From contig NC_021184.1 in assembly GCF_000233715.2 (NCBI RefSeq), positions 4,522,001 through 4,586,000 of the forward strand: a stretch of DNA of 64,000 nt, written 5' to 3'. A program made the position numbers and the translations under genes. Shown here piece after piece: positions 36,661 to 45,279 of this stretch. The DNA is from Desulfoscipio gibsoniae DSM 7213 (GTDB lineage: Bacteria; Bacillota; Desulfotomaculia; Desulfotomaculales; Desulfallaceae). The number at the start of each line of letters is the position of its first letter. Position 1 is the first letter of the stretch. The notes below the pieces were generated by a model, which saw only the letters and a program-made list of their open reading frames with translations, ran no database searches and had not been told where the DNA came from.

Positions 36661-37121
36661 TTACCGCCAAGGAGCGTGAACCGCTACAATATGGGATACA
36701 CTATACGTTCCAAGGAAGAGCCAGCCTTCCGGATGTTTCGGGCGGTACCTCTTCCAGTATTCTCGTAAGACACTAAGGCAGGTTGCCGAAAGGACGGTGT
36801 ATCGATCCTTACCCCCTTTGCCACCTTCTACAAATAAGCGCATGTTTTTTGAATCGATATGCTGCATTTTGAGTGCCGCTGCCTCACTTACACGTAGACC
36901 TGAGCTATATACAACCGTCAGCATGGCTTTGTGTTTAATGTTTTCGCAGCTCTCAACAATTGAGAATACTTCTTCTCTTGTTAAAACCTCCGGAAATGTT
37001 TTACGTTTTTTCTGGCGTGGAATTTGAAGATAATTAAGAGTACGATTAAGGGTTACGGCAAAGAGAAAGCGTATAGCTGCACTATAAGTATTAACAGTTC
37101 CAGGCAAGGCTTTTTTTTCGG
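36661..37121 (-). pseudogene. Tyrosine recombinase, central part (split by ISL3, 3' end lost)
   Basis: The part from ALPGTVNTYSAAIRFLF to VVYSSGLRVSEAAALKMQHI (catalytic Arg) and FVEGGKGGKDRYTVLSATCL (catalytic Lys) belongs to a tyrosine recombinase. It continues the N-terminal piece at 39776-39962 once the ISL3 element and one target repeat are removed: EKKALPG is then in frame. The catalytic HxxR, His/Trp and Tyr part is gone; after WLFLG the sequence ends in TYSVSHIVAVHAPWR. The gene was therefore broken twice. Confidence 0.75.
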
Positions 37122-37179
37122 GTTCTTCCGCACTTTTGATGCTAATTAGCAATGCTTATAATACAAGTTATTTTCAGGT

Positions 37180-38757
37180 TTATAGAGTTAGAAGAACCCG
37201 TTTGCGAAGTAAATCAAACCTTGCTCTGCCAAACATTAAACGTTTGATTAGTTTCAAACGGTTATTGATTCCTTCTACAGGCCCCTGGCTCCATGACTCA
37301 GTCAAGCCAGCATAGACAGCATCATAATCCTTATTTAGCGAAACGGCAAATTTCTTGAGTTCAGGAATTCCACTTTTATGTACGGCATTTAACCATGCCG
37401 GGAGAGTATGTCCAGCTCGACAACGCACCATAGTATGAAATTGGTGAACAAGAGCATACCCCCGTTGCAACTCAGGAATATCCGCAAGGAGTTTAGTTAA
37501 TGTTCTTGTTGCTTTTCGGGGCAATTTATGTAATCGTGTCAAAAACCAGTATTGAAGCTTTCGTGGTGCAATTGCTTTGACCTGTGTTTTAGGCTGCTCC
37601 TCATCTTTATGATCAATGCTCTTTTGTTCTCTTATCCAGCGGGCTACAGTAGGTCGAGATCCCTGGTAGCCCATAGTTAGAATCTCTTCAAACAATATAC
37701 GACCATTGAGACAGCCATCAGCTAATCGTTTTTGGAGGTGGCCTATGTAGTTATCCAACAGTGTTTTGGAAGGTATACGCTGGGCCGCTTGCGGGCATTG
37801 TTCTACAGAAGCATATTTGCGAACAGTATTACGGCTTAGTTTTAAGATTCTTGCAATTTTTCGAAGGGACAGGCCTTGCTTTTTTAGGTTTTGAATCTCA
37901 TCAAAACGCACCTGCCGGTTATACTGACCCAGTGTTGGTTCGGTTGAGGAATTATCTGTGACCTGATTACGTGGTTCCACTGCTGAAACGGTTTGTGACA
38001 ATTTGGGCTGAAGCCGGTGAAACCAACGTTCCAAAGCCTCACCAAGATTTTTTAGCAAATGCCAGCGATCAGCAATTTGCTGTGCATTTGGTGCTCCCAT
38101 TTGAGCTGCTTTAGCATAAGACTGGGAACGGTCACGGCTAATTATTTCCACGCCCGGGTGGCCCTGCAACCATTGTTGTAACGTAGATACTTGCCGGTCA
38201 GGTAATAGGTCAACTACCTTATGTGTTTCCAAGTCAACAAGAACAGTACCATAGGAATGTCCTTTTCGCCATGCCCAATCATCTACACCTAACACACGCG
38301 GGGTAGGCATCTTAGGTTCCGGGGTTGCACGGATAGCACGCAAAACAGTATCAGCACTGGTAGATAATCCTAAATTGCGGGCAAGGCGGGTGGCGGCCTC
38401 AGCGCTGCTAGCCCTGCCTAAAGCGGATAACGTTTCGGTAAAACGTGCGGTGCGCCGTCCATGGGCCGGGACTAGTTCAGGTATTCGCTCACAAAAGATC
38501 CGTTGTTGACAGTCCCTATCAATACAGGCGAATCGGCGAGCAGTAAGACGGATTATCACCGGAGTGCCACACCAGGCTAAATCGCGCAAAGTTCGTTTAT
38601 AAAAGCTTCTGATTTTATTTGAAGCTTTGCCACAAACAGGGCATGTTGCAAAATGACTAGTCATCTCCATTACCAAGTGGATAGTCCCGGCTTCCTGCTT
38701 CATTACAACTAATTTAAGACCATCGGCCAAAGGCATAATCGGCAGGGAATTACTCAT
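37180..38757 (-). CDS. ISL3-family transposase
   Basis: 525 residues. N-terminal zinc finger (ATCPVCGKASNKIRSFYKRT, then CIDRDCQQRIFCERIP), catalytic Asp in VLGVDDWAWRKGHSYGTVLV, second Asp in EIISRDRSQSYAKAAQMGAP, helix-turn-helix insert (LRKIARILKLSRNTVRKY), and C-terminal WSQGPVEGINNRLKLIKRLMFGRA with the catalytic Glu. All as in ISL3. Full length. Confidence 0.9.
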   Translation of the reverse strand: MSNSLPIMPLADGLKLVVMKQEAGTIHLVMEMTSHFATCPVCGKASNKIRSFYKRTLRDLAWCGTPVIIRLTARRFACIDRDCQQRIFCERIPELVPAHGRRTARFTETLSALGRASSAEAATRLARNLGLSTSADTVLRAIRATPEPKMPTPRVLGVDDWAWRKGHSYGTVLVDLETHKVVDLLPDRQVSTLQQWLQGHPGVEIISRDRSQSYAKAAQMGAPNAQQIADRWHLLKNLGEALERWFHRLQPKLSQTVSAVEPRNQVTDNSSTEPTLGQYNRQVRFDEIQNLKKQGLSLRKIARILKLSRNTVRKYASVEQCPQAAQRIPSKTLLDNYIGHLQKRLADGCLNGRILFEEILTMGYQGSRPTVARWIREQKSIDHKDEEQPKTQVKAIAPRKLQYWFLTRLHKLPRKATRTLTKLLADIPELQRGYALVHQFHTMVRCRAGHTLPAWLNAVHKSGIPELKKFAVSLNKDYDAVYAGLTESWSQGPVEGINNRLKLIKRLMFGRARFDLLRKRVLLTL

Positions 38758-39631
38758 TTTTCATGAGCACCTCTCGGAAATTTCCGGCCAATGGATAGAG
38801 ATAGATGTCTTTTATAGGCACCCGGGAAGAATTATGGTGACGGTCGTTACGACCTCGTCCCTGCGTTTTACCTACATAAACCCAGTTACTAGCCTGATAG
38901 CTGATACCCTGAAAGCGGCGTGCCTCAACAAATGTTTCCAGTAAATAGACAGGATGACCGTATTTGTCGTACCAATCTTTACTAATACGGCGGATAATTT
39001 GACTCAGAATATGGCTAGCCAGGTAACGTACTTTCACCCAGGGTAGGATTAGAAAACGTGTATTATTAGTAATTAGATGAATATTTGTTTTACGAGTTCG
39101 GGCATCCCAGCCAATAAATTGATCTCTGTTAGAACATGCCCAGGCGGCTGCACCAAATAATAGGCAGGCCAAGGGATTTTGTTTATAATCCCAAACCATG
39201 TATTTCATGTTTTCACCGACTGTGCCGCTCCACCCCAGGTAATGATATTGATCAAAAAAACACTTTAAAAGGCTAAGCTCGTCTTTACCTTCAACTGGCT
39301 TTATCTGCAAAGGGAGGACGTTATCAAGTGCACTGGTGATACTGGATTTTAAATGGGGTATGTAATTAATAACCTTTTTTTCATTACCCTTTCGGCCCCA
39401 TTGTTGGGAAAGGGGTAAAGTTAGGAAGCCGTGCTTTTCCAGTTTCTTAAGAAGAGCAAGACAGGCCATATCCTTCAACTGGCCTTTTGCGTTTCGCCAG
39501 TCCCAAAGGGCACAAAGCTCTCTGGATAACCGTGTACGCAGCCAGGTAGGATTAGAGTCCATAAGTTCCTTAATGAACTTAATGTCTTCAGTAGTTATTT
39601 TCCGTTCTTGGATAATCAATATTTTGCTCAT
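38750..39631 (-). CDS. DruA-like DUF4338 protein inside the ISL3 element
   Basis: 293 residues. LLKCFFDQYHYLGWSGTVGE, MKYMVWDYKQNPLACLLFGA, ACSNRDQFIGWDARTRKTNI, LILPWVKVRYLASHILSQII and PVYLLETFVEARRFQGISYQASNW are the conserved DUF4338 blocks found in DruA, the defining protein of Druantia anti-phage systems. DUF4338 proteins also occur as passengers of transposons. The stop overlaps the transposase start by eight bases, so both are translated together. Other Druantia genes (druB-E or druH) are absent, so a defence role alone is uncertain; a role in transposition is as likely. Confidence 0.8.
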   Translation of the reverse strand: MSKILIIQERKITTEDIKFIKELMDSNPTWLRTRLSRELCALWDWRNAKGQLKDMACLALLKKLEKHGFLTLPLSQQWGRKGNEKKVINYIPHLKSSITSALDNVLPLQIKPVEGKDELSLLKCFFDQYHYLGWSGTVGENMKYMVWDYKQNPLACLLFGAAAWACSNRDQFIGWDARTRKTNIHLITNNTRFLILPWVKVRYLASHILSQIIRRISKDWYDKYGHPVYLLETFVEARRFQGISYQASNWVYVGKTQGRGRNDRHHNSSRVPIKDIYLYPLAGNFREVLMKNE

Positions 39632-39775
39632 GGAAGGATTTTAGCATAATAACAATAAGAAGACCAGCATTGTCTTATGAAGTATACATGAGCTATTTAA
39701 GCATGATTGTTGTTTTTAGGATATAACGAACTATAAAGGTGATTATGGGCCTTGTATCAAAAGTGCGGAAGAACC

Positions 39776-39962
39776 TTTTTTCGTTGATTAAATACCATAA
39801 AAAATTGCGGATATCATATTCATTTAGCTGTTCCACCGGGCGGTTGCAATGTTCAAGAAAAATCCGTGCATTTAATGTATAACTCTCAAGTGTGTTTTTT
39901 GACAGTCCTCTAAGCAGAATGTCTTCTTTCATCCGTAGTAAAACCTGTTCTTTATTTTCCAT
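39776..39962 (-). pseudogene. Tyrosine recombinase, N-terminal part
   Basis: MENKEQVLLRMKEDILLRGL, SKNTLESYTLNARIFLEHCN and YDIRNFLWYLINEK form the core-binding (SAM-like) domain of a tyrosine recombinase. It is followed by the ISL3 right end; the rest of the gene continues at 37121. The ATG follows a GAGGAGAG site. Confidence 0.75.
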
Positions 39963-40095
39963 ACCGCACTCTCCTCACAGACCAAAAGAAAGTATTACCA
40001 TTACTATAATCTTGCAATGGGCCAGATGATTATTCAAGAACCTCAAAGGTTTTACCACCGCGTTAGCGGTTTTGTCCAATGAGCATTACGTAAAG

Positions 40096-40238
40096 AAAAA
40101 ACAGCCGGGCGATCCGCGTGGGACCTACCGGCTGTTAAATTTTTTATCTCGTTAAACTGTTAACGCAGTGGGGGACTGTCCCCTTTTGGGAGGAACTGGA
40201 TGGGGCTTTTTGAGCCCCGTCCAGCTTCCGACCCGAGC
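40096..40238 (-). repeat. Composite palindromic element, copy 12
   Basis: Hairpin B (40096-40138, AACAGCCGGGCGATCCGCGT..ACCTACCGGCTGTT), spacer ending GTTAACGCAG, and hairpin A (40167-40238) with GGATGGGGCTTTTTGAGCCCCGTCC core and full end CCGACCCGAGCA. It truncates the next gene. Bases 39963-40095 hold no gene. Confidence 0.85.
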
Positions 40239-40670
40239 ATCAACAAATTGCTGGCAGAACGTAGTCTTCCCGGCACCGGTTGTCCCAATCAAATCAATAA
40301 TTGCTGGGTTTTTTGCTCTAAGTACATTTTTATAAAAAGAAATAATATCGCTGTCATCATAAAACCTGGATAACGCATCAATTGTAAGCGGAAACTGTTT
40401 CTTCAAATTTTCCTTATGAAGTCTATAGACATACTTATTAAGCTCTGAGTCAGCCCAACCAATGTTTACCCCGTATTCAAGATGGCTTCTAAGATGTTCA
40501 ACCAAGTTGCAGAATTCAACTAAATAATCTTCTGATTTAGCTTCAATCCCTTTTAAATAAAATTCCTTATGTAGTTTCGTAAAAAAGACTCTCCTATGTT
40601 CATCCCAAATAATACCGTTGTTTTTTAGGTTGGAAATTATATCCTGACTTAAGTCCTCATATCTCATCAA
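40239..40670 (-). pseudogene. P-loop NTPase-like protein, truncated by a palindromic element
   Basis: The N-terminal 140 residues remain: a helical region (DIISNLKNNGIIWDEHRRVF, then YLVEFCNLVEHLRSHLEYG) and a Walker A, IIDLIGTTGAGKTTFCQQFV. Right after FVD the frame enters hairpin A (ARVGSWTGLKKPHPVPPKRG) and ends at 40152. The remainder of the ATPase is missing. Family not recognised; an ATP- or GTP-binding protein of a defence or partition type is possible. Confidence 0.6.
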
Positions 40671-40679
40671 AACACCCCC

Positions 40680-41285
40680 CTTTTTCTATCTTCTTGTATC
40701 CTATGGCAAATAAAGTGCCCCACCACTCATTTATTCGGTAAACCTTAAGGACCATAATTAGGTCTGAATACTCTGAACCGTTAGGTAAATTATTCTACAT
40801 TATTTTTGAAAACCCTTCAGTTTTACCAAGTAATTAAAACTATATTGCAGGAAAGTACCCAATTATACAACTCCCTTGTATCCCACCCAAAAATACCCAC
40901 CATTATCGCTACCCAGGCAATTACCGCAGTACTACTTCACAATTACTGCCCGGCGGTCAATCAATACAGCCCATAATTTCTTCATCACTAGCCCCAGGAG
41001 CTAATCCCATCCATCTATTTTTTAGTTGGCCCCCAGCACAACGGTAATCATCCCAGCCAACTAGGTAAGCCGATAAATCCTATCAGGCCTACCTGCTTGG
41101 CTGGTTTTATTCTAAAGCCCCATGGAATTGTTATCATACCTACCCTTGATTTAGGAAAGGCCAATTGGTATGATGAAAGCCCCCAGCCCCTTGATTGCCA
41201 CCAAGGTTTGCTGGGGGTAATAATTTGCTAGCCAACTAGGTAAGCTAATTGGACCCAAATTGAGCCCTCCCGCTCAGCAGGCTCC
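40680..41285. other. Intergenic stretch with family-C palindromes
   Basis: No gene. Near 41058-41105 lies CCAGCCAACTAGGTAAGCC..GGCCTACCTGCTTGGCTGG, a palindrome recurring at 41669, 42899 and 44099. A terminator-like hairpin (GCCCCCAGCC..GCTGGGGGTAA) follows at 41178-41222. Several short ACCCCAGC-like motifs repeat in between. Confidence 0.5.
41058..41105. repeat. Family-C palindrome, copy 1
   Basis: Arms CCAGCCAACTAGGTAAGCC and GGCCTACCTGCTTGGCTGG around a short loop with CCTATCA. Related copies at 41669-41725, 42899-42956 and 44099-44158 share the arms with small changes. Confidence 0.65.
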
Positions 41286-41636
41286 CTACCCAAACCTAAT
41301 AATAACCCCGGCAACCAATAATCCCACCCCGGCTATTACACCTATCAAGGATATCGCCGGGGCCCAGACTGGAATAGGGTCGAATTCATAGCTCGCCGGA
41401 TCATCTGGCCTGTCTATAAACGCAATTATTTCTTCTCCACTAGCACCCTCAAATTCCATCTGCCTTGCTTTATCATCGGTTTTTCTCATTTCCGGTATTG
41501 CGGCAATATATGCTCCGGCAAACCCGGCAATCAAAATAACCAATGCCGATATTATGGCTAACCAGAATAATATCCCGGCACCGTAGAGAAGGATTGCCGC
41601 CAATACACATATCCCTACGCCTATTTTTGCTACCAT
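41286..41636 (-). CDS. Small membrane protein, unknown function
   Basis: 116 residues with three likely transmembrane helices (GVGICVLAAILLYGAGILFW; ISALVILIAGFAGAYIAA; APAISLIGVIAGVGLLVAGV) and a hydrophilic loop (EMRKTDDKARQMEFEG) between the second and third. AGGTGAAATTCCATGG: a GAGGTGAAA site precedes ATG. Family not recognised. Confidence 0.6.
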   Translation of the reverse strand: MVAKIGVGICVLAAILLYGAGILFWLAIISALVILIAGFAGAYIAAIPEMRKTDDKARQMEFEGASGEEIIAFIDRPDDPASYEFDPIPVWAPAISLIGVIAGVGLLVAGVIIRFG

Positions 41637-41668
41637 GGAATTTCACCTCTACCCGATTATATCAAAGT

Positions 41669-41725
41669 AACCAGCCAGGTAGGTAGTCAAATAGGAAACT
41701 CCAATTAGCCTACCTGCTTGGCTAA
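41669..41725. repeat. Family-C palindrome, copy 2
   Basis: ACCAGCCAGGTAGGTAGTC and GCCTACCTGCTTGGCTAACC arms; more diverged than copy 1. Confidence 0.5.
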
Positions 41726-41830
41726 CCGGTAGCCTAAGAACCTCCAACCCCTGCATTGCCACAACTGTTTGTCGAAACCAGACTAAAGCCAAGGCTATTC
41801 CGTGTCGATACGCTTCCTAGCCCGCTTCCT

Positions 41831-42775
41831 TCACTTCTTTAACCCACCCTTCCTTCGGCTAGTGATAAGGTGTATTTGGCCATCCTTTTGTTTTATGAAA
41901 TGCTGCTTCATCTCATCTGTTAAACGCACTTTTCTATCCTCCGTGATAAAGGCAAACCTTATTATGTTAATATCCGTAAAATCTATGGCTTCCAATTTGT
42001 TTTTAAGATATATTTTCCACCTAAGATTGAGGTCAGTGTTGTCCTGCCAATTAGCATAGAAGGTGTTATCAGTGTATAATTTAGTGTCTAGGCTAAGATA
42101 TAATTCCGCAATAATATCAAGTAATAGTAAAACCCTGGTATTATTGTCACGTAAGACGTCCGGCTCCTCCATATACTCAAGGAAGTGCAAAGCCCTATTT
42201 CTATTAAATTCCCGCTTCACGCCTTTTTTAGAACCGGCAAAATTCTGGTAAAACACTTCTTTGATCATATACTCCAGATATTTAATTTGGTTGCGAATCC
42301 AGTTTTGGAAATCAGGATTAGATCGCCTTTCATCATTCCTCTCCCCCAAATATTTTACTAAATACTTCCCAAAAACAAGTATGCTAAACTCACCTTTTGT
42401 GTTTGCAGATTTTATTTCCGGGTGCTCGATAGCCCACTCTCTTAATGCAACTTCTACGGCTGGCACCAGGGTCAAATATGAGCATATATAATTGCCGATC
42501 ATTAGATCATAGGTAGCGCTTTCAATCACTTTCGTTAAACGGCTCAATATCTTCGAGGGTTTAAACCTATATTCAATCTGATATGCTCTTTGCCATGGAT
42601 TAATTACCATCCTTAACACTTCTCCCTCCAGCCCTCCCCAAGCCGGATCCGGATTTTCTAAACAGCCTAATAATTCCTCAACCTTTTTCCCGGAGACACA
42701 AGGGTAAGGAGGAATAGTAAGCAACTTGTCCTTTAGATGGTCATCAATTTTGTCGAAGGCCTCCCATAAATTCAT
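41831..42775 (-). CDS. Hypothetical protein with HEPN-like signature
   Basis: 314 residues. The middle shows a helical region (YDLMIGNYICSYLTLVPAVE, VALREWAIEHPEIK) and, later, FNRNRALHFLEYMEEPDVLR with RVLLLLDIIAELYLSL, where R-x4-H fits the active-site motif of HEPN ribonucleases. The N-terminus (LWEAFDKIDDHLKDKLLTIP) is unrecognised and the C-terminus is short and basic. No neighbouring toxin or nucleotidyltransferase partner is seen, so a defence role is inference. The gene looks intact and starts behind a GGGGGG site. Confidence 0.5.
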   Translation of the reverse strand: MNLWEAFDKIDDHLKDKLLTIPPYPCVSGKKVEELLGCLENPDPAWGGLEGEVLRMVINPWQRAYQIEYRFKPSKILSRLTKVIESATYDLMIGNYICSYLTLVPAVEVALREWAIEHPEIKSANTKGEFSILVFGKYLVKYLGERNDERRSNPDFQNWIRNQIKYLEYMIKEVFYQNFAGSKKGVKREFNRNRALHFLEYMEEPDVLRDNNTRVLLLLDIIAELYLSLDTKLYTDNTFYANWQDNTDLNLRWKIYLKNKLEAIDFTDINIIRFAFITEDRKVRLTDEMKQHFIKQKDGQIHLITSRRKGGLKK

Positions 42776-42898
42776 GTTATCCCCCCTTTAGGTAAATATA
42801 CTATTTAAAACACGCTTCACCTCTTATTACCTTGAGAACCTTAACGATTAAATGACCTCTGATACGTTCCGACGGGGCAGTTGTTAAAAATAAAATAA

Positions 42899-42956
42899 CC
42901 AGCCAACTAGGTAAGCCGATATACCCTATCAGGCCTACCTGTTTGGATGGTTGTCC
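42899..42956. repeat. Family-C palindrome, copy 3
   Basis: CCAGCCAACTAGGTAAGCC, CCTATCAGGCCTACCTG and TTTGGATGG; nearly the same as copy 1 on the left arm. Confidence 0.65.
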
Positions 42957-43035
42957 TGGTATAATGAGATAGAATCCATGATAGCAAAAATATGTGTATT
43001 GGCAACAATTCTTCATGTTCTGCGCAGCTATATTA

Positions 43036-43629
43036 CTACATTGTAACTATCTCGCTTAATTTTTTTATGTTTTCTTCATCTTGAATATCAGTCCAGCATG
43101 AACTGATATTTTTACTTTTACTCATCTCGGCTTTTTCTTCTCCAAATGCACTTTTTGTTTTTTCGTAATTTTTATCGCTGACCGTTTTTCCTATTGGATT
43201 CCTTTTCCAACCACAAAAATATATCTTGCTAGCCTCCTCAATGTTCCTCCTTTTTGAAGCAGCCCTTATGACATCCGTATAGTTTGGTTTCCGCTGAAAC
43301 TCCTTTGGTATTTTTCGATTTAAAGCCTTAAAAAAATCGATTGGAGCAAATTTATGGTTGGGGTCATATTCTAATTCAAGATATGCAACTAATTTTTTGT
43401 AATCTTCCATGTAACACTTAACTCTATACCCTTTTTTTATTTCCAGTTCAAATACTTCAGGATTGATGCCAAGTGTTGTCAAATATAGCCGATAAGGTAA
43501 TATGTCCGTCAAAAAGATACAGCTAAAATTTTTTCCATTATAATCAAAGGGGAATATTGCCCTCTTTTCTTTTTTTTGCTTCATATTCTTATGAAGTATT
43601 CTCAACCCACTAAATTCAAATATCCTCAT
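43036..43629 (-). CDS. DUF6037-like hypothetical protein
   Basis: 197 residues from ATG 43629, preceded by AAGAAGG. KRAIFPFDYNGKNFSCIFLT, DILPYRLYLTTLGINPEVFE and YMEDYKKLVAYLELEYDPNH resemble small proteins annotated DUF6037, of unknown function, often in variable regions. The match is from memory and tentative. The C-terminal 40 residues are charged and disordered-looking. Confidence 0.45.
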   Translation of the reverse strand: MRIFEFSGLRILHKNMKQKKEKRAIFPFDYNGKNFSCIFLTDILPYRLYLTTLGINPEVFELEIKKGYRVKCYMEDYKKLVAYLELEYDPNHKFAPIDFFKALNRKIPKEFQRKPNYTDVIRAASKRRNIEEASKIYFCGWKRNPIGKTVSDKNYEKTKSAFGEEKAEMSKSKNISSCWTDIQDEENIKKLSEIVTM

Positions 43630-44215
43630 ACTACTACCTTCTTTTTGAACCGTATTTGCTCTCTTTCTCCGATTCTCACTTTGGCCTTCCGCCACGCTAC
43701 CCCGACTATATGTAAGCACTCAATCCGAAAGTACATGGTTACGCCTCTTGAAACATGCGACAATACCTCCATAAGACTTAAAACTAAAGAACGGAGGTAA
43801 AAGGGGCAAAAAGGAGAACGACAAACCCTTGTTAAGGAATACAATGCTAGTGGATTTTATGACAGAAAACAATCATGATAATGCTTAACACAGAAGAATG
43901 AATAAAATTATCCACTTATTCCCGCAGTTGCACATTAATGTTAACCGTCCCCTTGTTTGATATATAAGACTATCCTTTATGTTGACTGCTACGCCTTTCG
44001 TTACTGGCCGTTCTTGCCATTTCGATGCCCCTTGACTATATGGTAACATGCGTGGGTAGAAACAACAACACAAAAGAGCCATCCCGTTGTGTTGTGTTGC
44101 CAGCCCCCCAGGTAAGCCAGATAACTCCTATCCGGCCAACCTGCTTGGCTGGCTATATTCCCACCCACCCGGCTGGCTCACAATTCCTATATCCCCACCC
44201 ACACGGCAGCCAAAA
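43630..44215. other. Non-coding stretch with a family-C palindrome (copy 4)
   Basis: No supported gene. Family-C copy 4 lies at 44099-44158 (CCAGCCCCCCAGGTAAGCC and GGCCAACCTGCTTGGCTGG). Confidence 0.5.
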
Positions 44216-44377
44216 AACAGGCCAGGCGATCCACGTGGGACCGCACTGGCCTTGGTTAGCTGATTGGGACTAATTGGATGACACAAAAGAACTGTCCCCT
44301 TGTGCTCTTCGGGACTGACCCCTTTTGGGAGGAACTGGATGGGGCTTTTCGAGCCCCGTCCAGATTCCGACCCGTGC
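44216..44377 (-). repeat. Composite palindromic element, copy 13
   Basis: Hairpin B is diverged (GGCCAGGCGATCC..GGGACCGCACTGGCC, 44216-44252); hairpin A (about 44308-44377) has GGATGGGGCTTTTCGAGCCCCGTCC and ends CCGACCCGTGCA. Confidence 0.75.
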
Positions 44378-44659
44378 ACTTCATTTTTCAGGACAGGATT
44401 CCTGTCTTGTAACAATTGTTCACAATTTTGAAATATATGTTCATCCCTCAGAAAAGAATGCTTAATATTCTTTCGTTATAATGTAGTTGTTAAATCCTAA
44501 GCACTTAAAGCAAAATGCTATTATTTAACCGGTCAGTTAAATTCATTCCTGTCCTTTGACAATTGAATACCACCGGGGGCACAACAATTCATGCTGGCTA
44601 TCTGCTGGACCGATTCCAGGGCTGAAAGGGAAAAAACGAGCATAAGGGAGAACAAAAAA

Positions 44660-44796
44660 AGAAAACAGCTGGGCGATCCGCGTAGGACCTCCCGGCTGTT
44701 AAATTCTTTATCTCGCTAAACTGTTAACGCAGTGGGGGACTGTCCCCTTTTGGGAGGTTTTGGGAGCCAGTTAGGATTCCCGAAACCGACCCGAGC
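44660..44796 (-). repeat. Composite palindromic element, copy 14
   Basis: Hairpin B (44660-44702, AACAGCTGGGCGATCCGCGT..ACCTCCCGGCTGTT), then hairpin A (44731-44796) with TTTTGGGAGCC..GGATTCCCGAAA core. Confidence 0.8.
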
Positions 44797-45279
44797 ATCG
44801 ACACCACTTGCCAATATTTACCTCGTTTTTTATACCCACAAAATCTCACCTGTGCAACGTATATTTCTATGGAAGAAACAAAAAGGTCGGTTAAACCTTA
44901 TATACAAATGGAAAAACCGATTTATAAAATGCTTGTATGGCACTTATTACCTGTTGTATTTTTCGACATATTATACTATACTTAGCTATACATATTAAAT
45001 TTTAGAAATCTAGGTTTTTTTTGACTTAAGTTACAAATTATTGTATTCAAATTTTTCTAAACCTAGTGTTAAGACTTTAGCCGGGTTTAGCTGGTTGGGT
45101 AGGTTAATTTTTTTCGCTCTTTGACATTTGAATATTGTTCGGTGAGCACAGTGAGGACAATTACAGTGCTGGAAGGCTAGAAAAGAAGGTAGCCTTGGTG
45201 TTGTAGACTTCACAAAATGGTTCCGACGTCTTTGGTGCTGGTTCTGACAGCCAACTCAGGGGGGGGCATGACACAAAAA

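Larger units (their letters stand above)
37122..39775 (-). mobile_element. ISL3-family insertion sequence carrying a DruA-like gene
   Basis: Inverted ends GGTTCTTCCGCACTTTTGAT (left from 37122; right reverse-complemented, ending 39775) are typical of ISL3. TTTTTTCG at 37114-37121 and 39776-39783 is the 8-bp target duplication. It holds two co-directional genes with an 8-base overlap: a DUF4338/DruA-like gene first, then the transposase. It split a tyrosine recombinase gene. Confidence 0.9.

Noticed and set aside
38750-39631. Complete Druantia defence system
   Set aside because: Only the DruA-like gene is present; no druB-E, druH or druM-like genes surround it.
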